Shown piece by piece: positions 1 through 10,461 of a DNA stretch of 64,000 nucleotides. The stretch is taken from NCBI GenBank assembly GCA_016125185.1, contig WGMG01000006.1, positions 1,550,001-1,614,000 on the forward strand, read 5' to 3'. Origin of the DNA: Armatimonadota bacterium. Lineage in GTDB: Bacteria; Armatimonadota; Fimbriimonadia; Fimbriimonadales; Fimbriimonadaceae. A model generated the notes under the pieces. That model made no database searches and had not been told where the DNA came from. It saw nothing but the letters and a program-made list of their open reading frames with translations. Within the stretch, counting starts at the first letter, position 1; the number at the start of each line of letters is the position of its first letter. A program made the position numbers and the translations under genes.

Positions 1-1686
<1,686 letters not shown>

Positions 1687-1752
1687 CCAACGCCCCAATC
1701 TTCCCCCGAATTCATTCGAAATTAACGAACCCCGTGTATCCTAACAAGACAC

Positions 1753-2472
1753 ATGTTCGCTGCGCTCACTTTCGCCATGACCCTCCTGCCGATGATGGCC
1801 CCAATCGACGACCTGAAGATCGAAGACGTCAAGCCGGGTGACGGCGTGGCGGTGAAGCAGTTCGACGTCATCGAGGTCCAGTACGTCGGGACCCTCACCG
1901 ACGGAAAAGAATTCGACTCGTCGACCAAACACGACAAGGCTTTTCGATTCCAAGTCGGCATCGGTCAAGTCATCAAGGGTTGGGACCAAGGTGTCATCGG
2001 TATGAAAGCTGGTGGCGAACGAAACCTCACCGTTCCGCCGGAACTCGCCTACGGCGACCAAGCTGTCGGTGACGTCATTCCGGCTAAGTCGACGCTGAAG
2101 TTCAATGTCAAAATCGTTCGCATCGTCCCGTCCGCCAAGGTCGAAGTGGAAACTCCTGGTACCGGTGATCCGATCAAACTCGGTGACATCCTCGACTGCA
2201 AAATCAGCATTAAGCTTCCCGACGGTAAGGAGTTGGCCGACCCTACGAAGGTCACTCCGGTTCAACTCAGTCCTCGCGTGATCCCTGGCTTCAACCAGGC
2301 GCTCGCCGGCATCAAGGTCGGGGAGAAGCGCAAGGTCACGGTCGGATACGAACTCGCCTTCGGAGAGAAGGGGATTCCCGCGGTCGATCAAGGCGATCAG
2401 AAAGCCGGGTCCGTCGTTCCTCCTAAGGCCGATCTGACGTTCGAAATCGAAGCCATCAAGTTCCACTCATAA
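1753..2472 (+). CDS. Exported peptidyl-prolyl isomerase with two FKBP domains
   Basis: A 239-residue protein with a hydrophobic N-terminus (about 16 residues) that looks like a signal peptide. Two FKBP-type domains follow, at about 20-125 and 130-238. The first has the typical IEVQYVGTLTDGKEFDSS start and the GWDQGVIGMKAGGER core; the second is more divergent (PGFNQALAGIKVGEKRKV) and may be structural. Family role: cis-trans isomerisation of X-Pro bonds during folding, here probably in the periplasm. A TATCCT box lies 10 bases before the ATG, and the gap after metH is short, so either a separate promoter or read-through is possible. Confidence 0.9.
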   Translation: MFAALTFAMTLLPMMAPIDDLKIEDVKPGDGVAVKQFDVIEVQYVGTLTDGKEFDSSTKHDKAFRFQVGIGQVIKGWDQGVIGMKAGGERNLTVPPELAYGDQAVGDVIPAKSTLKFNVKIVRIVPSAKVEVETPGTGDPIKLGDILDCKISIKLPDGKELADPTKVTPVQLSPRVIPGFNQALAGIKVGEKRKVTVGYELAFGEKGIPAVDQGDQKAGSVVPPKADLTFEIEAIKFHS

Positions 2473-2514
2473 GAATTTTCTAAAAAATTCTTCCCACATC
2501 CGAAAAAGCTGTGA

Positions 2515-2536
2515 TATAGTTACTGAACCGGTTCAG
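2515..2536 (+). promoter_or_regulatory. -10 box with adjoining LacI-type operator
   Basis: A TATAGT -10 box at 2515-2520 is followed at once by a perfect 14-bp palindrome, CTGAACCGGTTCAG, at 2523-2536. The central CG and the flanking half-sites are typical of LacI-family operators, and a LacI-family gene lies 320 bases downstream. The palindrome would cover the transcription start, so binding should repress the lipoprotein-lacI-pseudopilin unit, most likely by autoregulation. Confidence 0.7.
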
Positions 2537-2545
2537 CAAGGATCA

Positions 2546-2848
2546 ATGATGACCTTAAAACAACTATTCACAGGACTAGCCATCACCTCAGCATTCGCTT
2601 TACTCTTAGGCGGGTGCAGTGCCGGTCCACAGCCAGTGGACACGGATGTCGTTCAGAAAAACGCTGATGCGAATACTCGCGTTAAGTCGATTTATGATGC
2701 TGCTGGCGGAGACTTCGACAAGGTTCCAGACGGAGACAAGAAGTTTCTTATCGACCGTTACAAGAACGAAGAAGGTGCCCGAAAGGCCTTCGATCTGATA
2801 AAGAATCCCCCCGGCGGTCTGCCCGGGGCACCTTCTCCGAACCAATAG
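2546..2848 (+). CDS. Small predicted lipoprotein
   Basis: A 100-residue protein with a signal peptide ending in a lipobox (LLGGC, Cys near residue 24), so it is probably a lipid-anchored envelope protein. The mature part is polar and ends in a Gly/Pro-rich tail. A second ATG at 2549 is equally possible as the start. I do not recognise a family. It is the first gene after the LacI-type operator and lies 10 bases before the lacI-type gene, which suggests a shared transcript. Confidence 0.75.
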   Translation: MMTLKQLFTGLAITSAFALLLGGCSAGPQPVDTDVVQKNADANTRVKSIYDAAGGDFDKVPDGDKKFLIDRYKNEEGARKAFDLIKNPPGGLPGAPSPNQ

Positions 2849-2858
2849 GACACCTGCC

Positions 2859-3908
2859 ATGCAGCGCAAGCGATTCACGATCGGAGACGTAGCCCGTCTT
2901 GCCGGAGTAGGCAAGGTGACGGTCAGTTATGTTCTAAACGGTCGTGGCGAAGAGAACCGAATCAGCAAAGAGACGCAGGAGCGGATCTTTGCCGCCGCCC
3001 GTGAGCTCGAATATCGCCCTAGCGCCGTTGCCCGAAGCCTGGTTAGCAAGCGCGCAAACGCCATTTCCATCGTCTTCCAGTATGCCAACTACTTCCGCGC
3101 CGGCTCGTCGTTTGTCAACGAGCTGATGCGAGGCGTCTGCGAAGAATGCGTCGACGCCGATATCAATCTAATTCTTCACACCCGCAGTTTCGACTCGGTT
3201 GCCGAAGAAGCCGACGCGCTCATGGACGGGCGAACGGACGGCGCACTGATCCTGCGTGACTTCGATGACCCGCTCCTAGAAGTTCTGCACCAACGCCAGT
3301 TCCCTATCGTCACGTTTTTCTCGCACCCAAACGAGCCATCCATCCCCTTTGTCGATGCCGACAACGTCGAGGGAGGCATCACCGCCACGCAGCACATGAT
3401 CGAACTTGGCCACCGGCACATCGGCATGGTTACCGGCTCGCCCGGTTCGGTTGCTTCCAATGACCGATGTTCGGGATACCAGCAGGCACTTCGCCAGTTC
3501 GAGGTCGAAGTGAATCCTTCGATGATTATTTCGTCTCACGCACCGGGTGATTTCGAAGAGAACTTCGCCACCTGGTTCAAGACCAACAATCCGACCGCCC
3601 TCGTGTGCTGGTCAGACGACATCGCCTTCGCCTGCATCAAGATTCTCACCAAGCTCGGGGCATCGGTCCCAGACGACGTCTCCGTTATTGGATTCGATAG
3701 CTCCGAAGAGTGCAACCGTACCACCCCGCCACTCACCAGTATGCGGCAGCCCATCTTCGATATCGCCCGATCCGCCGCCCGCACGCTCATCGCCGCCACC
3801 CGGCTCGAACCTGCGGACGTCAACACCACTTTCCCGCTCACGCTCGACGTGAGGGGCTCGACCAAGCAACACCAACACAATTCATCTTCAATGAAGAGGA
3901 CATCATGA
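2859..3908 (+). CDS. LacI-family transcriptional regulator
   Basis: 349 residues. The N-terminal helix-turn-helix (about residues 7-30, [20 protein letters not shown]) and the hinge region ([14 protein letters not shown]) are clear. A periplasmic-binding-like ligand domain follows to about residue 335 ([23 protein letters not shown] is the usual C-terminal signature). The protein is expected to bind a sugar or related ligand and to repress through the palindrome at 2523-2536. Its stop overlaps the next start as ATGA (3905-3908), so translation of the pseudopilin is probably coupled to it. Confidence 0.93.
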   Translation: MQRKRFTIGDVARLAGVGKVTVSYVLNGRGEENRISKETQERIFAAARELEYRPSAVARSLVSKRANAISIVFQYANYFRAGSSFVNELMRGVCEECVDADINLILHTRSFDSVAEEADALMDGRTDGALILRDFDDPLLEVLHQRQFPIVTFFSHPNEPSIPFVDADNVEGGITATQHMIELGHRHIGMVTGSPGSVASNDRCSGYQQALRQFEVEVNPSMIISSHAPGDFEENFATWFKTNNPTALVCWSDDIAFACIKILTKLGASVPDDVSVIGFDSSEECNRTTPPLTSMRQPIFDIARSAARTLIAATRLEPADVNTTFPLTLDVRGSTKQHQHNSSSMKRTS

Positions 3909-4723
3909 AGAAATCATCAAAAGCATTTACGCTCATTGAACTACTCGTAGTCATCGCCATTATCGCGATTCTGGCGGCCATCTTGTTCCCGGTCTTCGCC
4001 CAAGCGAAAGCCGCGGCCAAGCAGTCCGTCGCTCTCTCCAACATGAAGCAGCTCGGAACCAGCCTGCAAATCTACCTCGCCGACAACGACGATATTCAGG
4101 TTCCGCGCTCCACCAGCGTTGCCACCACTCCGCTCCGAACCGAGCGAAACTGGAAGATGCTGACGGCACCGTACGTCAAGAGCCGCGACATCTTTCGCGA
4201 CCCGATGAACCCGGCTGCGCGATACTATGACAACCAGTCTGACCCAGCTTACGCCGCTCTGTATGGCTACGCTGTGTTCCCGGAGAACGAGCGATACGTT
4301 CGCGGCTATGCGCTGACGAACCTGTTCTATCTCACCGGCAAGTGGGATGACTTCGGTCTCTCTCCAACATCGCTTTCCGAACCAGCCAAAATCATGGCTC
4401 TCGTCGAACAGAAGCGACCTTGGCCAGATGCCGGCGCTTACCTGAACTGGACCAAGAACGAAGACGAAACACCGGCCTATCCGGGCGGACTCGGACTCGG
4501 TTGGACCTGGGGCGGCTTCAAGCGAGACGATAAAGCCATGATCGTCACGTTCCACGACTCACACTCGAAGATCACGACGCCGAGCCAGATTTGCGGTAAG
4601 AGCAACGAGATCAACATGTGGGGCTACCAGCGAGATCAGCTTCCCGTCTCGGGCGCTTACATCTCCGGTGCGACCCTTGAGTGGCTCGACACCTACTGCA
4701 CAACTCGCCCGGCTGGCTTCTAA
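3905..4723 (+). CDS. Type II secretion / type IV pilin-like pseudopilin (DUF1559-like)
   Basis: 272 residues. The N-terminus ([22 protein letters not shown]) is a prepilin leader plus hydrophobic helix, with Glu at +5 after the cleavage point and Ala instead of Gly before it. The C-terminal part contains the H-X9-DG-like region replaced by TFHDSHSK, as in planctomycete/armatimonad prepilin-like proteins. These are thought to be processed by a prepilin peptidase and to sit on the cell surface or in a pseudopilus. The start overlaps the lacI-type stop by 4 bases; a strong terminator follows at 4753. Confidence 0.88.
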   Translation: MKKSSKAFTLIELLVVIAIIAILAAILFPVFAQAKAAAKQSVALSNMKQLGTSLQIYLADNDDIQVPRSTSVATTPLRTERNWKMLTAPYVKSRDIFRDPMNPAARYYDNQSDPAYAALYGYAVFPENERYVRGYALTNLFYLTGKWDDFGLSPTSLSEPAKIMALVEQKRPWPDAGAYLNWTKNEDETPAYPGGLGLGWTWGGFKRDDKAMIVTFHDSHSKITTPSQICGKSNEINMWGYQRDQLPVSGAYISGATLEWLDTYCTTRPAGF

Positions 4724-4752
4724 GGCTCGCCGAATACGACGATAAGAGTTCA

Positions 4753-4783
4753 TTCGGGAGTGGCGACACTCCCGAACTTTTTT
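4753..4783 (+). terminator. Rho-independent terminator
   Basis: A perfect 10-bp stem (TTCGGGAGTG with CACTCCCGAA, loop GCGA) is followed by C and six T residues. It ends the operator-lipoprotein-lacI-pseudopilin unit. Confidence 0.93.
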
Positions 4784-4793
4784 CGATGCACCC

Positions 4794-6095
4794 ATGATCA
4801 CTTCGCTCGTGGCCTTTTCGGCCCTCACCACTTCGGCTCCCGACCTCAGCGGATGGAAGCTTCTCGATGACTGCTCGCACCGTGCATTCAACTATTTCGT
4901 TGAGCGATCTGACGCGGCAACCGGCTTCACCAAAGATCGATCCGCGAACTTTACACCGGAGGACAATCCCGAGCATGTCGTTGCGAGCGTGGCCGCCGTC
5001 GGCTTTGCTTTATCGGCCTACGCAGTAGGCGACCATCGCGGCTGGATGACGCACAAGGAAGCTATCGCCAAGTCCCGAAATACGATTCGGCACATGATCG
5101 ACCTCGCCCCAAAGTCTCACGGCTGGTACTACCACTGGCTGAACTGGAAAACGGGCAAGATCGAGTGGAACAGCGAAGTATCGACCATCGATTCATCCAT
5201 CTTCTTCTGCGGCCTCATCCTCAACGAGCGCGCGCTCAAGGACCCAGAAATCTCGAAGATGACTTCAAAGATTCTGAAGGGGATCGACTGGGACTACATG
5301 CTCCACAACGGAGGAAACAAACCCGAGAAGAACATGTTTACCATGGGCTATCAGAATGGACATTTCCTAGATTCCGACTGGGGCGAGTATTCCGAAAATG
5401 CGATGATCTACCTGCTGGCCATCGGTCTCGATCCTTCCCTGCCCGCCGACCTTTGGAAAGCATTTGAACGCAAAAAATACGAAGCCTACGGCAAAACCGT
5501 GCTGTCTGGCGGACCGCTTTTCATGCACCAGATGTCGCATATCTTCTTCGACTTTAAGGGCAAACGCGACGGCCTCGGCATCGACTACTGGGCCAACTCT
5601 CGCCTCATGACCTTGCTTCAACGCCGGTATGCCACTGAGAATCCCAAGGGCTACAAGGGCTACTCCAAGGATATCTGGGGCTTCAGCGCTTGCGATATCC
5701 CTGACGGATATGGAGCCCAAGGATTCCCTGGCGGCTATTTAGGCGACAACTTCGACAACGGCACTCTCGCCGCTCCGGCGGCGCTCGCGTCGATGATGTT
5801 CACGCCCAAGGAGTCGATGGCTGCCGCCGACGCCTTCTACCGGGAATATCGCGATGCCTACGGCCGGTACGGCTTCAGCAGTGGCATCAATCCGACCAAG
5901 AATTGGCATTCGGCCGACATGATCGGAATCGATCAGGGGCAAATGATGCTTGGCATCGAAAACGCCCGTGACGGCTGGCCGAACAAGACTTTCATGTCGC
6001 ATCCGGCGGTCAAACTGGCAATGAAAAGAGCCGGATTCCGCGAGACTAAAGAAGGTCCTCTCGAAAACCGGCCCGTGATCGTATCCGTGAAATAG
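4794..6095 (+). CDS. Glycoamylase-like family protein (GH144-type, PF10091)
   Basis: 433 residues with a short hydrophobic N-terminus that may be a signal peptide. The (alpha/alpha) barrel signatures of the PF10091 family are visible: AFNYFVERSDAATGFTKDR, STIDSSIFFCGL, and WGEYSENAMIYLLAIG, then DWHS-like NWHSADMIGIDQGQ near the C-terminus. Characterised members of GH144 are endo-beta-1,2-glucanases; the exact substrate here cannot be read from the sequence. It begins 10 bases after the terminator, next to the sugar-type regulator, so a role in glucan breakdown is a reasonable inference. Confidence 0.82.
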   Translation: MITSLVAFSALTTSAPDLSGWKLLDDCSHRAFNYFVERSDAATGFTKDRSANFTPEDNPEHVVASVAAVGFALSAYAVGDHRGWMTHKEAIAKSRNTIRHMIDLAPKSHGWYYHWLNWKTGKIEWNSEVSTIDSSIFFCGLILNERALKDPEISKMTSKILKGIDWDYMLHNGGNKPEKNMFTMGYQNGHFLDSDWGEYSENAMIYLLAIGLDPSLPADLWKAFERKKYEAYGKTVLSGGPLFMHQMSHIFFDFKGKRDGLGIDYWANSRLMTLLQRRYATENPKGYKGYSKDIWGFSACDIPDGYGAQGFPGGYLGDNFDNGTLAAPAALASMMFTPKESMAAADAFYREYRDAYGRYGFSSGINPTKNWHSADMIGIDQGQMMLGIENARDGWPNKTFMSHPAVKLAMKRAGFRETKEGPLENRPVIVSVK

Positions 6096-6100
6096 ATTGT

Positions 6101-6637
6101 TTACTTGTAGGCGTTAGCGCAGAGCACCTGGACGCCGTGCGAGAATCCGTAGTTGACATCCGCGCGGGCAAACCCAACATGCTGCAGCAGATAGCACATG
6201 CGATGGGCGGTGTATCCCCACTTGTGATACAGGCCGTCGTTGTGTTGGTCGCCCCATAGCGCCATCGCGAACAGCCCCCAGCGGTGGTTCGTGTGGTATT
6301 CGTTGGTCACTTCGGTGTACATGTTCGGTTCTGGAGCACCCAGAAACTGCGCGGCACACCAAGCGATGTCCGGCACTTCAATATAGGCCATGCCTCCCGG
6401 CTTCAGGACGCGGTGGATTTCGCGGCAAAGCGTCTCGCCGTCCTTGAAACCGAAGTGTTCGAGGACGTGGCTGAGCAAGATTTCATCCGCAGAGTTGTCG
6501 GCGAAAGGAAGAAGCGGAAAATCAGCCGGAACGACCTGATCGTTGGCCGGGAACTTGTCAACATTCGTCCAACCGGCTCGAACGTCGGAACCACAGCCAA
6601 GATTGAGTCGAACGACATCAAGAGATTGTTGAACCAT
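6101..6637 (-). CDS. SAM-dependent methyltransferase (class I, type 11-like)
   Basis: 178 residues when started at the ATG at 6637, right before the SAM-binding motif I (RLNLGCGSDVRAGWTNVD). Motif LLSHVLEHF and the post-motif GGMAYIEVPD are typical of small methyltransferases linked to polysaccharide or glycan biosynthesis. The frame stays open upstream to 6934, but that part runs into the divergent GH26-like gene and looks non-coding. The methyl acceptor is unknown. It is convergent with the GH144-like gene, with a 5-base gap. Confidence 0.82.
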   Translation of the reverse strand: MVQQSLDVVRLNLGCGSDVRAGWTNVDKFPANDQVVPADFPLLPFADNSADEILLSHVLEHFGFKDGETLCREIHRVLKPGGMAYIEVPDIAWCAAQFLGAPEPNMYTEVTNEYHTNHRWGLFAMALWGDQHNDGLYHKWGYTAHRMCYLLQHVGFARADVNYGFSHGVQVLCANAYK

Positions 6638-6751
6638 GCCCTGATTGTCGGTACATTTGCGAGGATTCTTAGTCGGGGTTTGACCCAAGTATTTTTGTCG
6701 CCCAGGTTCAATACTGCCCGCATGGAATGAATCGGACAAGGAAACAGTCCG

Positions 6752-8119
6752 ATGACATTTGTCGCCGCCGTATTGATGCTCCAGATGGGCCCTAACGCTT
6801 GGAAAGCGAAGGGAGAAAAACTCCTTCAACTTCAACGATTTCAGGAGGCCAGCGAAGCCTTTTCCAATGCCGCCGCTGGGTACGAAAAGACCGGTGATCC
6901 GAACGCAGCCAAGATTCTGCGAGAACGGAGCCAACGCTACTACTCAACCGTCGAACTCTATGCGGAAGAACCTGTCCAGCCGACCACCGGAGCTAAATAT
7001 GAACCCGCCAGCGGCATGTACCTCGGTGCGAATATCGAGCGCGAAGACGCCACCCACGCACCTGCCAAATTCAACGAGTTGGTGGGCAAGAAGCATGCGA
7101 TGTACTTTATGTATCGCCGGTACGGCGAAGCGTTCCCGTACCTGTTTGCCGATGAACTGAAGAAGGCCGGTGCGGCGCTCCAGATCGCTTGGGAACCCGA
7201 TTCTCTGGACGACGTGGTAGACGACGACTACCTGGTCGACTTCGGCGACGCCATCAAGAAGAGCGGCATTCCCGTCTTCCTGCGCTTTGCCAGCGAAATG
7301 AACGGAAGTTGGGTTCCTTACACCGGAAATCCGACGCTGTATAAGGAGAAGTTTCGTTTGGTCGCTAACCGGGTGCGGGCCATCGCTCCTAATGCGGTGA
7401 TGGTTTGGAGCCCCAATGCCATACCCGAAAAACCGATCGACGACTATTATCCCGGTCAAGAATATGTCGACTGGGTGGGCGTGAACTTCTATTCGGTGAT
7501 GTACAACGATGCCGACCGAGCCCGCGCCGCCGACTGGCGCTTCCCGACCGACTCCATCGACTACGTGTACAACAAGTACAGCCCGGTGCACCCGATCATG
7601 ATTTCGGAGTGGGCTGCTTCGCACCGATCCAGCATCGACGCGGACGACCGGCCCGACTTCGCGGAAGGAAAGATCCGTGAGTTCTTCCGCACAGTTCCGC
7701 TCAAGTATCCTCGTGTCAAATGTGCGAGTTGGCTAAGCTTTAACGCGCTGAAGTACGCCCGTAGCGACCGACAGCTTAACAACTATTCTCTGCTGGATAA
7801 CTCCGTCGTGGGCGACAGCTATCGAAAGGAAATCGACGACTCATACTTCTTGTCCCAGGTTGGCTCCACCGACGATGTTCGCTGGAAGAAGGTCGATACC
7901 GACCTCGTCAATCGTCCTGGCCGAAAGCTCCGAGTCTTCTTCCGAAGTTACGACCATGGTGCGTCCGTCCAGGTCGAAGACAGCACAGGCAGCACCAAGA
8001 CGTTTGGAGCAAACGTCCCCGAATTCGAAGTCGGCGACGGCGCTCGCTATGTAGACGTGTCTCTGCTCGACTCGAACGGAAAACCGATCCTAAAGAAGAG
8101 ATTCTCATTCAAACTTTAG
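6752..8119 (+). CDS. GH26-like glycoside hydrolase (beta-mannanase fold) with N-terminal TPR-like helices
   Basis: 455 residues. A short hydrophobic leader is followed by a helical TPR-like stretch (about 15-65). The catalytic barrel covers about 85-350: FLRFASEMNGSW carries the candidate acid/base Glu182 and PIMISEWAAS the candidate nucleophile Glu286, the arrangement of GH26 and related clan GH-A enzymes. The C-terminal 90 residues look like a beta-sandwich. Substrate could be mannan or another beta-glycan. Coupling of a TPR-like segment to the hydrolase is unusual and may serve protein contacts. Confidence 0.82.
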   Translation: MTFVAAVLMLQMGPNAWKAKGEKLLQLQRFQEASEAFSNAAAGYEKTGDPNAAKILRERSQRYYSTVELYAEEPVQPTTGAKYEPASGMYLGANIEREDATHAPAKFNELVGKKHAMYFMYRRYGEAFPYLFADELKKAGAALQIAWEPDSLDDVVDDDYLVDFGDAIKKSGIPVFLRFASEMNGSWVPYTGNPTLYKEKFRLVANRVRAIAPNAVMVWSPNAIPEKPIDDYYPGQEYVDWVGVNFYSVMYNDADRARAADWRFPTDSIDYVYNKYSPVHPIMISEWAASHRSSIDADDRPDFAEGKIREFFRTVPLKYPRVKCASWLSFNALKYARSDRQLNNYSLLDNSVVGDSYRKEIDDSYFLSQVGSTDDVRWKKVDTDLVNRPGRKLRVFFRSYDHGASVQVEDSTGSTKTFGANVPEFEVGDGARYVDVSLLDSNGKPILKKRFSFKL

Positions 8120-8128
8120 CCAAAGGGC

Positions 8129-8157
8129 TTGACAAATATAGTAGACATAGATACACT
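8129..8157 (+). promoter_or_regulatory. Strong sigma-70-type promoter
   Basis: A consensus TTGACA (8129-8134), a 17-base spacer and TACACT (8152-8157). Transcription should start near 8164, directly upstream of the folded region 8173-8303. This is one of the few canonical -35 boxes in the window. Confidence 0.8.
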
Positions 8158-8163
8158 ATCAAT

Positions 8164-8310
8164 GTCAACCAAGGTTCTCCTAAGCATTGGGGAGAACGCC
8201 GGGGTCGGGCCAGCCACAAAAACCTGACCTCGAACTTGGCTGAGTACATGAATGATCTCTGTGGGATAGGGGGGCGCCCCCCGCTTCCCTTCTCATTAGA
8301 GATTTCACCG
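8164..8310 (+). ncRNA. Candidate structured RNA or 5' leader with a pseudoknot
   Basis: No reading frame fits here, but base pairing is dense. Helix 1: 8174-8180 with 8191-8197 (7 bp). Helix 2: 8200-8209 with 8223-8232 (10 bp, two G-U pairs, 13-base loop). The loop bases CAGCCA (8211-8216) can pair with TGGCTG (8237-8242), giving an H-type pseudoknot. Helix 3: ATCTCT 8255-8260 with AGAGAT 8298-8303, then GGGA/TCCC, then a G6C/GC6 tip. The element lies between a strong promoter and the Clp-N gene that starts at 8358, so it may be a free small RNA or a riboswitch-like leader. It does not match a family I know. Confidence 0.5.
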
Positions 8311-8342
8311 CTTCTGTTTGCGCAACCGTAGGCAATTAATCC

Positions 8343-8348
8343 TATACT
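8343..8348 (+). promoter_or_regulatory. -10 box close to the start codon of the Clp-N gene
   Basis: TATACT lies 9 bases before the ATG at 8358 and only 3 before an in-frame TTG at 8352. Transcripts from here would have almost no leader, in contrast with those from the promoter at 8129. Confidence 0.55.
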
Positions 8349-8357
8349 GAATTGTCT

Positions 8358-9137
8358 ATGTGGCAACGGTTTACGGAGTCAGCTCGAAAGTGCGTTTTTT
8401 ATGCTCAGGAAGAAGCGCAGGCATTTGGCGAAGGGTATGTTAGCACCGAACACATCCTTTTAGGGCTTCTTAGAGATCGAGAGAACTTAGCTTGCCAGGT
8501 GTTGTCGAGGCTTCAAAGCAATATCGACGAAGTCGTTGACACCGTTAAGAAGCAGCTTCCTCGGGGCGACGCCAGGCCGAACGCGGACATGACGCTCACG
8601 CCGCGGGCCAAACGAGTGATTGATCTGGCCTACGACGAAGCCCGCATCCTTGGCAATAACTACATCGGCACCGAGCACCTTTTACTGGGATTACGACGTG
8701 AAGGAGACGGACTGGCAGGACGCTCGCTAGCACAATGTGGCGTCGAACTGGAGCCACTTCGACAAGCAGTCAGCGAGATCCAAGAAGAATTAGGATATGA
8801 CAAATCCGAAGCAAAGAACCCCAGGACAACCTCCCCTTCAGAGCAGGCATGGCAACACCGCGTCGTCATGTCGCGGGTCAAAGAGTGGGCGTCTTGGGCT
8901 CAGCAACTAACCGACGAGGCCGTGCCATACGAGCAAGACCTCCAAGTTCTGCGTGAAAGGACCCAAGAAATCCTGACGGACATGCAACGATCGCTCTTGC
9001 TGGGGCTCTGCATGGAAATCGCCGAAGGTGGATCGCTTGAAGCCAGTGAGAACTGGCAAAAGCTTCGTCTGACTGCCGAGCAAGCCGCCGCCCTCAAGGA
9101 GATCGGCGGCAAGGCTCGCGAAGTTCTGAAGGACTAG
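8358..9137 (+). CDS. Clp N-terminal domain protein without an ATPase module
   Basis: About 259 residues from the ATG at 8358 (MWQRFTESARKCVF). Two Clp-N repeats of the ClpC/ClpA type are visible: FTESARKCVFYAQEEA with STEHILLGLL, then TPRAKRVIDLAYDEA with GTEHLLLGLRREGDG. The remaining 110 residues are helical and unlike the Clp ATPase domains, so the protein cannot unfold substrates by itself. It may act as an adaptor or phospho-arginine/substrate-binding factor; this is inference. An in-frame TTG at 8352 is an alternative start. Confidence 0.88.
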   Translation: MWQRFTESARKCVFYAQEEAQAFGEGYVSTEHILLGLLRDRENLACQVLSRLQSNIDEVVDTVKKQLPRGDARPNADMTLTPRAKRVIDLAYDEARILGNNYIGTEHLLLGLRREGDGLAGRSLAQCGVELEPLRQAVSEIQEELGYDKSEAKNPRTTSPSEQAWQHRVVMSRVKEWASWAQQLTDEAVPYEQDLQVLRERTQEILTDMQRSLLLGLCMEIAEGGSLEASENWQKLRLTAEQAAALKEIGGKAREVLKD

Positions 9138-9138
9138 C

Positions 9139-10293
9139 CTACAGCTTGACCCAGGTGCGCTTGTCGTGGCTCTGCTCGACCGCGTCCAGAACACGCTGAT
9201 TCTCGTATCCGTCCACGAAATCGGGTGAAATCGGCTTGCCCTCGACCATGTTGGTCACTGCATCCGCAACCAGGTTCACAAAGGTGTGCTCGTAGCCGAT
9301 AATGTGCCCGACCGGCCAGTAGTGTCCGGCGTAAGGATGGTTGGCTTCGGTGGCCTGGATGAGCCGGAATCCATGCAGGTCGGAAGGGTCATCGTTGTTA
9401 TAGTATTCAAGCTCATTCATCTTTTCGAGATTGAACACCACTGAGCCCTTCGATCCGTTGATTTCAAAGGAGTTTTTGTTCTTGCGTCCAACCGCAAATC
9501 GCGTCGCCTCGAAGGTGCCGAGAGCGCCGTTCTTGAACTTGGCGAGGAACATGGCTGCGTCGTCGACGGTCACATCGCCCATCTTGTCGCTTGCCTTTGC
9601 ACCCAGCTTATCGTCGATCTCGCCCGCCAGTGGTCGCTTCTTAATGAACGTGTGAAGCATGCCGCACACTTCATCGAACTCGCCGATCAGGTGGCGAGCC
9701 AAGTCGATGATGTGCGCGTTGATGTCGCCATGCGTGCCCGAGCCAGCGACTTCCTTTTGCAGTCGCCAAACGAGCGGAAAGTTCGGGTCGGCGATCCAGT
9801 CCTGCAGGTACACGGCCCGGAAATGGTAGATTGTGCCGAGCTTGCCCTCTTCGATCATCTTCTTGACCAGCGCGACCGCTGGTGCCTTGCGGTAGTTGTG
9901 GAAGACGGCGTGGGCGACCTTCGCCTGCAGGACTGCGTCGAGCATGTCCTTAGCCTCCTGCAGCGTGTTACCAATCGGCTTTTCGCACCACACGGCCTTG
10001 CCTGCCTTCGCGGCGGCGATGGCGATCTCCGCGTGGGTGTTGCCGGGCGTCGAAACGTCGATGATATCGATCTCCGGGTTCGCCACGACCTTGCGCCAAT
10101 CGGTTTCGTAGTTCTTCCAGCCGTAGGTTTCGGCCGCCTTGCTCACCGCAGCTTCGTTTCGGCCGCAGATGGTGTGCATGTTGATCTCCGCTGGCAGGTC
10201 GAAGAAGTGGTTGGCTTGGCGGTAGGCGTTGCTGTGCGCCTTCCCCATGAATTGGTATCCGATCAGACCGACATTGAGAACTGGTTTGGACAT
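9139..10293 (-). CDS. Gfo/Idh/MocA-family NAD(P)-dependent oxidoreductase
   Basis: 384 residues from ATG 10293, which has GAGG about 6 bases upstream; an ATG at 10305 is also in frame. The N-terminal Rossmann fold (LNVGLIGYQFMGKAHSNAY) and the conserved EKPIGNTLQEA segment, with the cofactor-near Lys, identify the family. GTHGDINAHIIDLARHL near residue 190 holds the usual active-site Asp/His pair (D.xxH). Members oxidise or epimerise sugars and inositols; the substrate is not evident. It is convergent with the Clp-N gene, one base apart. Confidence 0.9.
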   Translation of the reverse strand: MSKPVLNVGLIGYQFMGKAHSNAYRQANHFFDLPAEINMHTICGRNEAAVSKAAETYGWKNYETDWRKVVANPEIDIIDVSTPGNTHAEIAIAAAKAGKAVWCEKPIGNTLQEAKDMLDAVLQAKVAHAVFHNYRKAPAVALVKKMIEEGKLGTIYHFRAVYLQDWIADPNFPLVWRLQKEVAGSGTHGDINAHIIDLARHLIGEFDEVCGMLHTFIKKRPLAGEIDDKLGAKASDKMGDVTVDDAAMFLAKFKNGALGTFEATRFAVGRKNKNSFEINGSKGSVVFNLEKMNELEYYNNDDPSDLHGFRLIQATEANHPYAGHYWPVGHIIGYEHTFVNLVADAVTNMVEGKPISPDFVDGYENQRVLDAVEQSHDKRTWVKL

Positions 10294-10397
10294 GGCTAGC
10301 CTCATTTTGGGCTCCAGCGAAGTCAATTCGCAACCCTTAGGGGTGTCTTCGCACCCAAGCGAAACAAAAGGACATGCTTACGCATGGATGCTCGATC

Positions 10398-10461
10398 GCT
10401 GCCTCCGTATCAATGAAAGAGTGCAGACGCTCGAACCCTTTGACCGCGATACGGAGGCTAA
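10398..10461. repeat. Left REP-like hairpin element
   Basis: GCCTCCGTATC at 10401-10411 and its exact complement GATACGGAGGC at 10448-10458 form an 11-bp stem around a 36-base loop. The element is an inverted, diverged copy of the one at 11040-11101. Shared parts are the stem, the CGCGG just inside it, and the unequal flanks (TTA on the transposase side, AGC on the outer side). The transposase stop codon (10458-10460) lies inside it. Confidence 0.8.

Noticed and set aside
8164-8310. SRP RNA, 6S RNA or tmRNA
   Set aside because: The SRP tetraloop motif (GGAAGG with AGCAG), a 6S-type single long hairpin with matching ends, and a tRNA-like end were not found.
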